From Bugulina stolonifera (Eukaryota; Bryozoa; Gymnolaemata; Cheilostomatida; Bugulidae), in the NCBI GenBank assembly GCA_935421135.1, contig OW285187.1, forward strand, positions 4,030,001 to 4,094,000: 64,000 nucleotides of DNA, in the 5' to 3' direction. Every line of letters starts with the position of its first letter. Within the stretch, counting starts at the first letter, position 1. The translations under genes were made by a program, and so were the position numbers. Below, in pieces: positions 1 through 13,200 of this stretch. Under the pieces are notes generated by a model that worked only from the letters and a program-made list of their open reading frames with translations, did not search any database and was not told the DNA's origin.

Positions 1-34
1 TATTAGGTAATTAAAATGTATGAATGGGTTACAG

Positions 35-1712
35 TACTGCCACTATGTGGCTGGTCTGGTTGGAATTGGTCTCTCCAAACTATTCTCTGCATCTGGTCTG
101 GAGGAACCAGTCATTGGAAAGGACACAGACTTGTCTAACTCAATGGGACTATTCCTACAGAAGACTAACATTATCAGGGACTACCTGGAAGACATCGTTG
201 ATGGCAGAGTGTTCTGGCCAAAATCTGTAAGTTATTCCTGTTATTGGATACCATGCAGAGCTTCTCTATGACTCTAATAGGTAAAACTTTACCACCATTG
301 TTACCTGATGGTGTAAGGAAGAACATGGTTCAACTATACATACAGTCATAAGGCGTGCATGTGTTCCATTTAAGTTTCTGAATCCATTCATTTGATTAGA
401 GTAATGTACGAGGTTATGTGATACTTTTAATCCTTGTTTTTTTTGTGGATGGAAAAATAAATATTCATTCATGATAAATGGCTGTAACTCCAATTCTAAT
501 TATGCATACTATTGACAGGTCTGGAGTAAATATACGGAGAAGCTGGAGGACTTCAGACGACTAGAAAATTCACCCAGGGCAGTGGAGTGTCTCAATGATC
601 TGGTTACTAATGCTCTCGCACACATACCAGATGTAGTGGAGTACATGTCTAGAATACACAACCAGTCTGTCTTCAACTTCTGTGCTATTCCCCAGGTATG
701 GTATGCACAGCCATAGTTATATATGTACTGGATGGTCTCTAAACTTTAGCATAGCAAAATGGCAATTTAGAACTGATGTCTAGATTTTTGTAAAATTTCA
801 CAAGTAGCAATTCTAAAGTAGAGTTTGTACTGCTAAACTGATGATGTCATAGATGATGGCGCCGCAGCTGATGATGTCTAACTAGTGTTACATGAAATGT
901 AGTTACAGCTACTTGTTTATACAAGGTGATGGCGATAGCTACATTGGAAAGGCTATATGGGAACAGAAAGGTTTTTCAAGGTGTTGTGAAGATAAGAAAA
1001 GGGGAGGCGGTGAGGATGATGGGAGAGGCAACAGATATGGAGAGAATAAAGGCAATATTCAGGCACTTCATCCTAAGGGTAGGTTATTTATAGATGCTGG
1101 GTAAACCCTATGTCGTACATTTCTAGCACTGGCAGGAAGGTAAGAAGTTGTCCTTCTATTATCACGTATGTTTTGTGGGAATACAAATCTAAAGATCATA
1201 ATGAAGCAGTTTAATATTGCTACTGGTATGACAATATATGACTGAATATGGGTCTGCCCTGATTTAAAAGAGAAGCCAAATTATGGCTGATATGGGACCA
1301 CATTGGGGTGGCAGGTTGATGTAGTGGTCACTGACCATGCACTCCTGTTGTGGAAGGTGAGCTCTTCCACTTAGAGCCCAGCTTCTGTTGCTCATACAAG
1401 TTTCTTGCTTCTGAGGTCCATTAAATAGGATGGCCAAGTGGCTGGACAATAAAACAAATAAAAATATAATGTAGTTGTACATAGAGTATTGTATTACCAC
1501 TTGTGATGTTGTAGATACAGAAGAGAGTGAGACATACAGATCCATCATCAGATAGAACTCAGGCTGCGATCAAGGCTGCTCTAGAATGTACAAAGACTGA
1601 GGCTAAATATGAGACTTCAGACTACTACATACCTCTATATATGTCTGTGCTGCTCATGCTTGCAGCTATAGCATGGCATTACTTCAATCTCTTCAGCAAT
1701 TACCATTACTGA
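35..1712 (+). CDS. FDFT1: Squalene synthase, 3' part (exons 35-226, 519-695, 926-1078, 1515-1712)
   Basis: Joins two farnesyl diphosphates to squalene on the ER membrane, the first committed step of sterol synthesis. Four exons, all joining in phase 0, give the last 238 residues; the N-terminal half, including the first Asp-rich motif, lies outside the window. Seen: [14 protein letters not shown] near the start, then [19 protein letters not shown], which holds the second Asp-rich (DxxED) Mg-diphosphate motif, then [12 protein letters not shown] and [14 protein letters not shown]. The last exon holds a hydrophobic C-terminal anchor ([18 protein letters not shown]) and ends in TGA at 1710-1712. 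Domain order and spacing match animal FDFT1 with no internal stop. Every intron has GT-AG ends. The final intron (1079-1514) is unremarkable. Family identity is essentially certain; only the 5' exons are missing. Confidence 0.96.
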
Positions 1713-2626
1713 TTGACTGGCTTGTACGTGGAGTTGTCTCCCCTATCTACTGATGTGGCAGAGGGTCTATTTATATTTATTGAAGAAAGGTTTACAGACT
1801 TTTAAGCTGAAATATGAATTTAACATCTACAGTGCACATAGCCATTTCTGATGTCTAGTAACAATGGCTACTACTAAGTAGTTCAAAGTATGATTACTGT
1901 AATAACAGCAATATCCTCATCTCCAGTGCCACAGCTGCTTTGTCTTTCAAGATGTTTTTTTTTCTATACAATATTTTTGTATTCTACATGAAGTGCCAGT
2001 TTGTAGCACCCAGTAGTCTTTCACCTATCCATTTGATGGATAGCTAGTGGGGTGGGTATCCTCCTACCCTACCTAACCTAGATGGAACTCTAACAACATT
2101 GTACATTGCTACACATTTACATCGTAAACTTTGATTTCCTGTATCACACATCCAATGTTGTTTTTCTTTAGGTATGTTATCGCCAATATTATTAAAACTA
2201 AAAATCACTATTATTATGAATAGTAATACAAGAGTACTACAAGCCTCTTTTTTTTCCTAATATTTCAACACTCATCCTAGCATCAGAGGATAAAAACAAA
2301 TTAAAAATCAGATACAAATAAATAATTATTTTACATTAATTTGAGAATGTTTTATTTATTGACCTGCCTAAGCAACTAATATTTCAGTTGACTAGAGGGA
2401 TATGAATGAACTAAGCATGCTAGATCAAGGAGCAGGTTCACTAGCTCTACACTGATGTGCACCCTCTGCTATGTAACCTAGCATTGCCCATATTTGTTGT
2501 TTGTTTGATTCAAATTCTGTAGCAGTGTGACATGAATCTCTTAGAATATCTGGCGGTAAATAGCTGGTTTTCTGTTCACCCACTCCCAAGTTTGTTTAGC
2601 ACAAAATCATTTTGGCTCTGCACTGA
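1713..2626. other. Convergent 3' flanks of FDFT1 and CCDC191 with facing poly(A) signals
   Basis: About 0.9 kb between two stop codons. A plus-strand AATAAA lies at 2317-2322 (fits FDFT1), and minus-strand AATAAA (TTTATT on +) lies at 2351-2356 and 2355-2360 (fits CCDC191). The two predicted 3' ends therefore abut or overlap by a few tens of bases. Nothing else recognisable; the rest is AT-rich UTR-like sequence. Confidence 0.55.
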
Positions 2627-5600
2627 CTATGATTTGAAATCAGGTAGCATACTTGCTACTTTCTTTCGCATCTCTTCTCGTCTTTTCTCCCTCTGTTCTT
2701 CCAAATGTCTGTCTGATGGAAGACGTTTCCACGTAGAGAAAACCCACACTTTAAGTCGACTAGAAATAAAAGTTTGCAACTGATTATTATGCTTATTGCT
2801 ACAAGTATATTATGTTACCACGTATAGTGTATCACTACATATTACATGTACATGTATATACTGTAGAATTGAACATTATACACATTCTTCAAGCATTACA
2901 TAGAAATACATTAACACAATTTGCAGCTTGGCATGGCTTGGCATGGTTTGCAGAATACAAACAAGTACATGTAAAATTTTATAAATTCTTCAACTTGCTG
3001 ATAATTAGTGATGACATTTATATTTAGTAATGATATGAGGTATATACACACAGCCATGTGCAACATACTCAAGTACATACTACACACTTTCTAGCACAAT
3101 GCAGCGACCTTGTAATACAGTTTACATGCATAATGCACTAAATACAATATAACACATACTGGACATCATGCTGCCTGGCTTGTCTCTCTTTCTCCCATGT
3201 GGCAATCTTCTCTCTAGTTGCAATATCTAACCACTCTCTGAATGCCACAGATATCAGTCTAGAGCTGTAATGCCGGTCTGCTTTGACACTCAATATTTGA
3301 GACTGTAGCCTCCACTAAAACAGCATAAACGTGCATGAATATCACATCTACCAATACACAAATAGGTTGTTAGCACTGTTTAGAATAGATGAAATCATAT
3401 TAAAACGTCTGAGAACAAATGTAACTTCGTGGTTTGTAGCCAGTTTAGACAGAGAACATAAGTTTACAGCTGCGGATTGTAGACAAGTCCTACACCTACA
3501 CCTTGTTTACTAAGCAAGGCAACATAAGCACTTAGAGAACATTACGCAATATAAATTGGAACAAAGTTGACTCACCTGTGTCCAGTTTGTGAAATATCTC
3601 CTCACTAGATGTCTCTGGTACAGTTCATCGGCTCTCTCATTACGTACTGCCATATTAGCTTCATATCTCAACTTCCATAGCTGCAGGGTTTGACTACAGA
3701 GGAAGAATCACTATCAATTTCCATAACGTACATCAGTCAGTGTGTCTCTTGATATTGTTCATTGCACAAAATATTCTAACCTGTTACAGTCAGTTCTATG
3801 TACTTGCATTAGGAAGAATGCAGCGGTTAGTGAAACCATTATTACAACTTAGGCTTCATGGTTTCAGTGATACACCTGTATAACAAAATGCTGACAGATC
3901 ACTTACTTTTGTAAACTGCGAACATGCGTCTGCTCTGCTTTCTCATTCAACTCTTTCATTCTCATATAATGTCGTTTCAGTTGAATAAATCCATAGAATT
4001 TAAGAACTCGGAGTCTGGAATGTTCTTCAGCCTTACGTTGATCAGCTAATGTTTTTTTCTTCAGTTGCTGTAACTCGAGTTCTCGCTACAATGGTAAGTT
4101 TCCAGAATAATATTTGCATTCAACTGGAAACCAAATAGAGGTTGCCAATGTACTTCAGAGTTAGTACTACTAGTATTGTATTGTAACACTTACTTGCTTT
4201 TCTGACCTTCTCTTTTCTCTGAATAATTCTATCCGCCGTTGCTTTTCCTCAGCTTCCTGTTTTCTAATTTCCTCTTCTTTTGCCAATAGCTCCGCCTAAA
4301 ATTATATTTCATATACATGCATTTTACTTTTGACCTTTGAGGACTACATAATACGTATAACATATTAGACAATACGTATAGCATATTAGACATAATACGT
4401 ATAGCATATTAGACATAATACGTATAGCATATTAGACAAAATATGTATAGCATATTAGACATAATACGTATAGCATATTAGACATAATATGTATAGCATA
4501 TTAGACCAGGGTATGTTTTACAAAAGGTGTGTCTTGAAACAACAAAAAGGTTAAATTAAATGAAAAAGTCCTTATAATTATATTATTCATACGTTTGACC
4601 TATGACAGCTGGTATTCAAAGTTATCACAGGAAACCAAAAGAACTATAACTGACTCTTAACTTACCACACGCTGCTCTTCCTGCTTCCTCTTCCTCTCTT
4701 CTCGTTCTTCCTTAGCCTTGGCTCTTTCTCTAGCCCTAGCCTCCATCTTTTTACTAAACGCACTAGATGCAGACGTGACTTTGCTAGCGGAACTGATCTC
4801 CGATCTAAAAGTCTGTGGTGGTTCTGAGTCTAATGTATCTTCCGGTTCTGCCTCATGTGTAGGGACAGGAGATGGAGGTATTACGGCATTTAACTTCTTT
4901 TCTTGTAAAGTTAACTTGGTTAACTTTTCGAGCTGCAACCATGTTTTATTAACATAGCTAGTGTGATTATAAACAGCACAAAACTGTATAGGAAAAAACA
5001 TTTGCAATGACTCCGAAAAGTCTGACAGACCCGTATTCACAAGATATCTACTTATCCAATTAGTGATTATTAGATACTAAAATTCATTTCCAAACTACAA
5101 GTAATATACACTACAAAAAAACAGCGGCACATATGTTATGAAGACAAGTTTAGCAAAGACAAGCCATCAAATACAAAACCTATTAATGAAAGCCCAAGAC
5201 GTACGTACCTGCTGCTGTATTAACTGCTGCTGTTTAACCTGTTCTTCCAATAAACTTCTGTCTTGTCTGAACTTTAAATCTTCTATCATCTTCTTCTGCT
5301 CCTTTATTGCTTTCTGTTGCTCCTGATAAGTATGTATCACTTAGATGCAGGTTTAACACATGCCCACATACATGTAGTACATTGACCTTGTATATTTATA
5401 TAGAAACCTAAGGTGTATGTGTAGGTACATGTTAAATGTAGCGCCTTGATCAAAATTGTGGTTAAAAATAAAACGTACCTGCAGAATCTTCTGTTGTGCC
5501 TGAAACCTGTTTTGGAAGGACTTGGGAACCTTATCTGTAGCCTGAGAGCTAAGCGCTTCCGAAATTGCATCTTCAAAAGCATCTACTTCTGGAACATCTG

Positions 5601-8600
5601 CAAGAAATATATGAGAATATTTGTTTGCCAGACAAGTTATAGACATAATCATAGATATTATAATAAAGTATGTCCAAATTGCTTGCATTAGTACAAGTGG
5701 TACTTGCATATTAACTAGAAAAAATTCCCAATACTTCAAAATATAATACATGTACTTTTAATTGATCCTCATTGGAACAACTTGGTGTACATGAGCGTGT
5801 GTACATTATGTGCATTAAAAAGAACTAACATCACAGACCGTTAACTCCACTTCATCATATAGAGCCAGTGTACTTTACTTAGTGTGGCCTATAAAACCAG
5901 TGTTCATATCTGATAACATCAGAATTTGATTACTGTGTACTAGTCCGATAATATACTGTGGGTACACATACTTGTACATACAATTGCACATCTACTACAG
6001 ATGTATGATATAGCCAGTAATCGTAGTGAACATTCACCTTGAGGGGTGACTGGAGTATCAGTCAGGTCAAGGATTTGTTTACTCGTCATCTTGAGATGTT
6101 TTCTGGTAACTTGCCAAGGTTCAGTAGGAAGTTGTTTACTCTTTGAACTTTGAGGTCGATGCGTATTTTGCTTTCTAGACTGACTGAATATTTCATTCTA
6201 AAATGAAAGGATATTGAACATCTGCAACTTCAACACATTCATATAATCACATGTGGGGATCAAAATTATTAGAAAAGCACAAATGCAATTACAATTAGTT
6301 AGAAACAAAATAACTAAACTACAAGTATCATACCACACGGGTCTGAGAACGTCTGTCTGTTACTTTGGGTTTAGCCTCAGAGTTTACTGGTTCTTCCACA
6401 AATTTCTTCCCAGCAGCAAGGAACGCAGACATCTTCTCCCGCACACTAAGCTGGTCACTGGCCAATTCTCTAGTTTGCCTTTGTTGAGTCACCCATATTT
6501 GCCACTGCAGAAAGTACCTTTTCAGTAACCTTCTATTATAGTGGGCGGAGCTCTGATGTAATTTCCTATGATCATTTACCATACTGTTTTCATGCTGCTG
6601 CCGTAATCTTTCTAATGTCTTCTCCCTACTGAAATGTCTCCAAGCATTCCAAGATCTAAAGAGACATTTCCAGTCTGAGACAGCTCTAGCCTTTCCTAGC
6701 TGAACTCTTCTCTCCAGAACGACGTCAAACCAGTCATTGAAGCATCTCTTCATCAACTACAGAATAAACAAAAAACAATTAAAGGCTATTTAAATTAATA
6801 GAAAGAAATCAATTGAAAACCAAAGAACTTAATTAATAAGCTGCCATGTGCCACTTTGATGTTAGTCACCTCCGGTAATATACTCTGGTGTCACATCACT
6901 TGACAATATATAAATAAATAAATAAATTAATTTGGAAGTTTGGAACAACATCTTACCCTTAGATTATAAGATATAAATCTTGCTTCAGCAATTTCTATAG
7001 ACTTGGCTAATCTACGTTTCCGATCATTGTCCTGAATTACACCCCTATTACCGGGCTCGGGTACAGTGGTGCGAGGGGTTGACTGAACATCTTTTTGAGC
7101 CTGTGCTTGTGCTTTAGCGACTTGGGCTATCCTTCGCTCCAATTCTCTCTCTTCTTCCCTGTTTAATGAAGAAGGTTTGTAAATGTGGAGTCATTTCAAA
7201 GTTTGTTTTGAAGTATATTTCATTCAAAAACAAAATCAGCACTGCTAGTCCAACCGTCAAAGTTTTTGGGCATTTTTAACAACATGTGGTAGATTAGAAA
7301 GATTCTAACTATTACATAAGACTTAATAAAATGAAAATCAAGATTTCATCTGTAAAAGTTAAGATTTGTTCACTAGCTAAGAACTCAATGCCATTCTACA
7401 TACTGCTTCCTTAGTTGAGCTTTCCTCTCTTCTTGCAACTCTTTTTTTATCCTTGCCATTTCCTTCTGAATTTCAACTTCATCTTGTTTCACTTTCAACG
7501 CTGCTTTTCGTCTTTCCTAAACATTAGAAGTAAAACATCAAACTTAGATTTTGTCACATACTTTATAGAGGTAGAAATTGCAGGTAGAAAGTTGAATGAA
7601 AAAATTTGTTTGTGCAATGAACAATATACACAACCTCCGCCGCCTTTTGTTTGGCCATACTAATAGCTTCTTTTCTATTAGCTTCCTCTTCTCTTTTCTT
7701 GAGAAGCTCTTGCCTTCGATTCTCTTTTGATTGCTTTACCTGGACAGGTATATAACTCAATGTCCATTTACAGTCCAATGATGGCTATTCTATCAAATAT
7801 CACTTTAAAAATAATGCAAAACAGAGCAGCACACAGTCATGATTCATAGCTTAGTTGCAGCAAGTCAGCCATTGAAACCAATTGCCCAAACATTGTGTCA
7901 CAAATTGAGAACAAATACTACGCAGAAGAGCAAATAGATATATATATAAAATAGACAACCTCCTCTGCAATCAACAAAGATAGGAAAATTACTATATCAA
8001 AACAGTATTTTAAAATTATCTGTCAGAACTATTCCCATAGCAAAATTTCAAAACATAAAACATGGATAACAACCTGATTTTGACGAATTTGCATCTTTAA
8101 AGAAGGATCCCTTTTCGGTTGACTTTTACCTGGCTGACTACCAATGTCACCGAGATCTTTAAGGAAATCAGGCTTGACAACCTCTTTTCTTCTTAGTTGC
8201 TCCAGAACGCTTTCTGTCGCGGCATCTTCATTGTAGTTCTCCAAATTCATTAGCCTATCATATTCTGAAAAAAAGGTGCTAAGTGACTGTACAAAATTAA
8301 TGGTATAATGGGTTTTAGGTGTTGGTGATTTCCTGCAACAATTAAAGTTAAATACCAATGAAAGCATATTTGGTGAAACCACAATCCCATCTGCTTCACA
8401 TGCACCAAATGAATATAAAGAAATGAATGAGTCGGTTTACTAGCTACCTTCCATAGAAATAGCATTTGCATCTGTCTGTTGTATAATATTCTGTATAGAA
8501 GGCTCAAAACTGGCATTCTCAGTATTTTCTTCATCGGACCAAATGGCTGCTTCTGTTGTATGATCTTCCAAGTCAAGTATTTGGCCTTTGACCCAGTCAT

Positions 8601-9416
8601 TAAGAAGTTCCTGTGCTGCAACATGGAATATTGTAAACTGAACATACGCAGTTTCTATCAATATTGAAAACAGAAAGTTAATGCATGGATGAGAGACCTA
8701 CTGTTATTTTAGCATCCTTTGACCAACCTTCATCATAAGCAGCATCATGGTCATGGAGTTGATCTACAGTTTGCAAAATAGAAGCTTTTGTGGATTTATC
8801 TTTTCTTGCTTTTCCAAAAGCCTGTGCAGCGGCAAAGTCGGAAGCCTGTTCAACTTTCTACAATTTAAATCAAGATTAAAATTAAAAAAGACAAAATCAG
8901 GAATATATGGATTTATTGAGCAAGCATTTCTAGTTAAAAATGCATCATTCATCATAAAAACACTGGTGGACTTCTGAATCAAATAATTAGATCAGTTAAT
9001 GGAAGGATCAAAAGTTGATCCTTCCATCAACTGATCTAATGTCACTCTACCTTAATCCACTGCTCTATATCGTCTGTTACACTTTCAGGCTTCACCTACA
9101 GGCAGAGGAAATATTTCACAGATAAGACATCAACTAGTTTAAGTTTTGTTGAGCAAATAAAACACTAATAGGGCCTACTGCAAGACACTCAAATGGCTTA
9201 ATACGTTTGCTATGGCAAGCCTACTATACAATTAAAATAATCAATAAATTAATACAAAACTGCACGTAGATTTCACAAAAACTAACAAATATATAATTGA
9301 TTCAAGTTGCGAAGTTGGTCATTTTGCAGATAGAGTTGACCAACCTGTGCAGGCTTTCTTTGTTTAGACGTAATTCTTTGCCACTTATACAAATCAGTGC
9401 GAGTAATGGAATCCAT
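2627..9416 (-). CDS. CCDC191: CCDC191-like coiled-coil protein, 18 exons, complete
   Basis: Exons in transcript order: 9345-9416, 9051-9095, 8728-8857, 8448-8615, 8074-8264, 7635-7739, 7404-7516, 6957-7158, 6334-6756, 6038-6197, 5479-5597, 5209-5322, 4666-4932, 4194-4295, 3907-4085, 3576-3693, 3160-3314, 2627-2759. They join in frame from ATG (MDSITRTDLYKW) to TAG and give 931 residues, about the length of human CCDC191 (936, from memory). Long Glu/Lys/Arg/Gln-rich coiled coils cover about residues 200-340 and 570-740. Residues 343-483 carry tryptophan-containing helical repeats (MKRCFNDWFDVVLERR, FLQWQIWVTQQ) like those of centrosomal SFI1-type proteins. The C-terminal part repeats this pattern (FREWLDIA, KVWVFSTWKRL) and ends MLPDFKS. 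Function is not well established in any animal; the repeats suggest a centrosome or ciliary role. Assignment rests on length, architecture and recalled similarity. Confidence 0.8.
4346..4506. repeat. 23-bp tandem repeat, about 7 copies
   Basis: Unit close to ATAATACGTATAGCATATTAG plus a variable AC, with small indels and C/T variants (ATACGTATAG or ATATGTATAG). It lies in the CCDC191 intron between exons 4194-4295 and 4666-4932. Simple minisatellite; no coding or CRISPR character. Confidence 0.85.
8989..9037. repeat. Short inverted repeat (23-bp arms, 3-bp loop)
   Basis: Arms 8989-9011 and 9015-9037 (core GGAAGGATCAA / TTGATCCTTCC) pair with one mismatch around loop AAG. Located in a CCDC191 intron, just 3' on the plus strand to the exon at 8728-8857. 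Probably a small fold-back or MITE remnant; an RNA hairpin role is possible but unsupported. Confidence 0.6.
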
Positions 9417-10231
9417 TTTATGCTAATCTAAGAGCAACACGGCGGTATGACTGAGTGCAAGCAAACTAGAAGGCTTGCGTATTCAACGCGATTTGTGAAT
9501 AGGAATACTCCTAGCCAAATTTCCATTTGAATTCCCCATGAACCGCCATGTTGTATACCTTAGTTATAATCTCAAACCTTTCCACTGAAAAAATGATGAT
9601 GATTGTCACTGCGTAGGTTCGCTAGCAATATAATAGCAAAGATAATAGTATGGTATATAATATTTTTTTACAATTTAATGATAGATATTTTCCAAAAGTC
9701 AAAAGATATTCTAGTGCTAGTCTCGAAAGGAAAATGTTTGATAATTGTGGGACTAACCAAGCATCAGGAAGACAACTCCAACCAAAATACTTCTTCCTGG
9801 TCAAGACTGCTACATGTATCTTAGGTCAAGGGGCACATGTACACTACTCAGCAAAAGTGTACAGCTGACAGGATTGACTACCTGGTTTTTTCCATAGAAC
9901 TACATGCACATGTATATTAGGGTTGCATGTCTTGGGATCACCGTTTAGGAACAAAGAGATCCACAAAGAAATATCACCAAAAATAATTTTGTAAAGCTAA
10001 TGAGATACATGTAGCAAAGAAGCATAAAGTATTCACTATTTGATGCAAAGCGACTCTATTTTGAAACCGGAAATAAAGTAAAAAAGTTAGATATTACTAA
10101 AAATATGAGAGCATAATATTTCATCAGATGCCAAAACTACACCAAATGATTGTAGAGCTGTACATGAGCAGCACACTATTATTTTAAAAGGTTTGCCAAA
10201 TACAAGCAGATATAACCAAAGACTGTTAGTC
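9417..10231. other. Intergenic region between CCDC191 5' end and SMYD4 3' end
   Basis: About 0.8 kb. It must contain the CCDC191 promoter and the SMYD4 3' UTR, since both genes run on the minus strand. I see no supported coding region; short ORFs here have no recognisable motif or splice context. No clear TATA box or repeat. Confidence 0.5.
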
Positions 10232-13200
10232 TCATAGAAATGTTTTTATTTGAGTACAGAGTTCATCCACCTCCTGCACAAGGTCGTGAGATTCACTGTA
10301 CTGGTTACTAAATATAGATTTAGCCTTAGAGGCAAAGGCTATAGCCTGAGAATAGTTCTGGCAGTTACACAACACTTCAGAAAGCTTGTGATACTCGTGA
10401 CCTAGTTCAATGCTGCCATCCGAATACATTTCCTCAAGGATAGAAATACTGAGCTGTAGGGCTTGAGAACACAACTCCATGTTGCCTAAAACATACAAGG
10501 CACCATAGACAATTATAACTATAATAATATAGCAGTGTACCTTCAGTATAAACTAGTGCTGGACGGTTTTGATTTGCATGTCCATTCAGTTTTTTTGCTG
10601 ATTTTTCTAAAAAACTGAATGAAACCGAAGTTGTCTTCTCATCTTCGGTTTAATTCAGTTTTTTGCATTCATGAAAAAACACTGAACCGAACCGGAAATT
10701 AAATACTCAATGTTGGGAGTTGTCGCACCCCGCTTTTAAGCTGTAATGGCGGCCATTTTTAACTTTCTCTAATAAATTGCAATTATTAAATGCCAATTAT
10801 CTATAATAATATGCAAGTATGACAACTAAAGTAAATCATCTGACAATGATTGGACATGATGTGACAATGACAATGATTGCTGTAGCTAAGTCTTCATTCA
10901 AAGGACGACATCGAATTATAAAGATTGAAAGAAGCATAACATAAATTCACGTGTTCGTAGTTTCAGACATTACCGGAAATGGCCGCCATTTTCATTTTGT
11001 TCAATAATTCGCAATAATTAAATATTAATTATTTATAACAATATGCAAGTTTGACTACTAGAATCGAATGAAAACTACAGTAAACCCTTACTGGGTGACA
11101 TTGATGGCTGCAGCTAAGTCTGTATTCCAAGGATGGCATCGAATTATAAGGATTAAAACAAGCACTAAAATGGTATCCATCTTCATTTCGTTTAATAGTT
11201 AACAATTATTATATATTTATTATTTATAATAGTATGCAATCGCAACTGCTATAATTGAGTGAACCTACAATAAATAACCACTGGGTGATAATATTATGGC
11301 TGCAGCTAAGTTTAAATTCCAAGGATGACATCGAATTATAAGTATTAAAAGAAGCATAACATGAATTCACGTGTTTTCAACGCCAGCCATTATCGAAAGT
11401 GGGTGCGCTAAGAGGCCAGGTGCGGTTTGACTTTTAAAATCGAATAGAACCGCACCGCCGCATTCGGTGTCGGTTCACATTTTAAATTTTAGCAGTTTTT
11501 GAACCGAAAGAAAAAAAACTGAAAAACTGAATGACACCGAAACATCGAAACACCGTGCAGCACTAGTATAAACATATAGAATAACAAGTAGCATGAAATA
11601 TAAAATACCTGGCCATATGTTCAGTCAGACAAACTACTAGAAAATGCTGGTAGGGTAATACCAGGTAGCAATGAACTTTTATTGCTTCCATGTCCTATAT
11701 ATTGAGTATAATATCTACCTAATTCAGCGTTAAACTGGGCTTCCATGTCATAGAGATTAGCTAGCTCCATGCTGTGTTTGTGTACAACACCATCAGCAAT
11801 CATGGCTCTCACCTTCCTCACCAGTTCAATACCTTCATGTATTTAACAGATAAGATAAATCCATTGATATACTATATTAGTATCGCATACATGTATATTG
11901 TTGGTTGATATTGATATGACACCATGACATATACAAAATGATGAATCAAGCTAAAGAAGAAAAACATGTAACTTTTTCTAAAGTAAAAACATGAGCTGAT
12001 AACTCCAAACATACGCGTATATCATAATTACATGACGCAATACCTTTGTTAGTGGGTCCAACTTGACCTAAATCCTCCAGTAATAGTTTAGCCTGTATTA
12101 ACTTCTCAACTTGTCCACTAGCATCATACACCTCTAGACATTCCTGACACTTAGCTGTAGACTCGCTTTCCAAAAGTGACCGACCTTGACATTTGATACA
12201 GCACAGAAACTACAAAATATAACATTATATAATAGCAATCACGTAAAAAGTGTAGTTGAGGTCAATAATTATTCTACTGTGAATGCATTTCATTCAACAA
12301 TACAACAGAAATCAGTATCCAACAGCTGGGGAAGAAAAATTGTGAACCAGTTGGTTAGATGACCTCCATTTGGTTCAGAAGATCCAGTTATATTCATGTG
12401 GCTCAGTACAACCAGACATTAGGGCACATATCTATGTATGGGTTATGATTATATCAAAAACTTGTTCCAAATTACTCCCTTTTCTGCCTTAACAAAGAAC
12501 TGTTTCCAGATCACAGATCACCAATGTTCATCAGCCAACTAGCCCCATAGGTGAGCGTGTTGGTTCAATTATGAGAAATTATACAAGATGTACTGTTATT
12601 TTATGTTAGGAAATTATCATTTATATTCCCCATCTTCAGCACTTCACTACATCTAAAAATGAAATTGAATTTCGGTAGCGCTGACTTTAATTAACTTAAT
12701 ATGCATTTTTAGTATTTGGTATATATCTTAGCTATTCTTTAGTGGTTTATGAAGTGCTAGTATTGGTGCATTTAGTGCAGAAGTTCTGTTGTTCATGGTA
12801 GTTCTATAATAGTTATTGGTAGTTACACCCCAGGTCAACTACATAACACCATCTAAAGAATGTAAACTGTAGCAAGTTATAATTTTGCTACTCAGGCCTG
12901 GTTGTGAATTGACAGAGCAGATGACAAGCACAGTGGAGCAACACTCGGTGATGTATATTCGACACGATATTTGACACGATTACAGCACACAACTAGTGGT
13001 TCATTCCCAATGTACACTATTTTACCTTGAGAGTTGAAGTCTTGCCCTGCTGTTGTACACACGGTTCACATTCACAGTTAAAGTAGTATTGAGTTCTTAG
13101 AGATCGCTGTCTATCTGATCTCTCCATCTTCAGATAATGAGGACCTGGTTGAAGTGATAGACAAGTCAGTATGTCCACCACATCATGGAAGAATACACAT

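Noticed and set aside
1311..1395. Second SINE/tRNA-like sequence in the last FDFT1 intron
   Set aside because: Has a GATGTAGTGG stretch resembling an A box but no B box; not enough to support a call.
11611..11640. Extra SMYD4 exon encoding VVCLTEHMA
   Set aside because: It is open and flanked by splice-like signals, but including it breaks the frame into the last exon, whereas exon 11719-11832 joins directly to 10485 in frame as AELGNMELCSQAL, a normal TPR.
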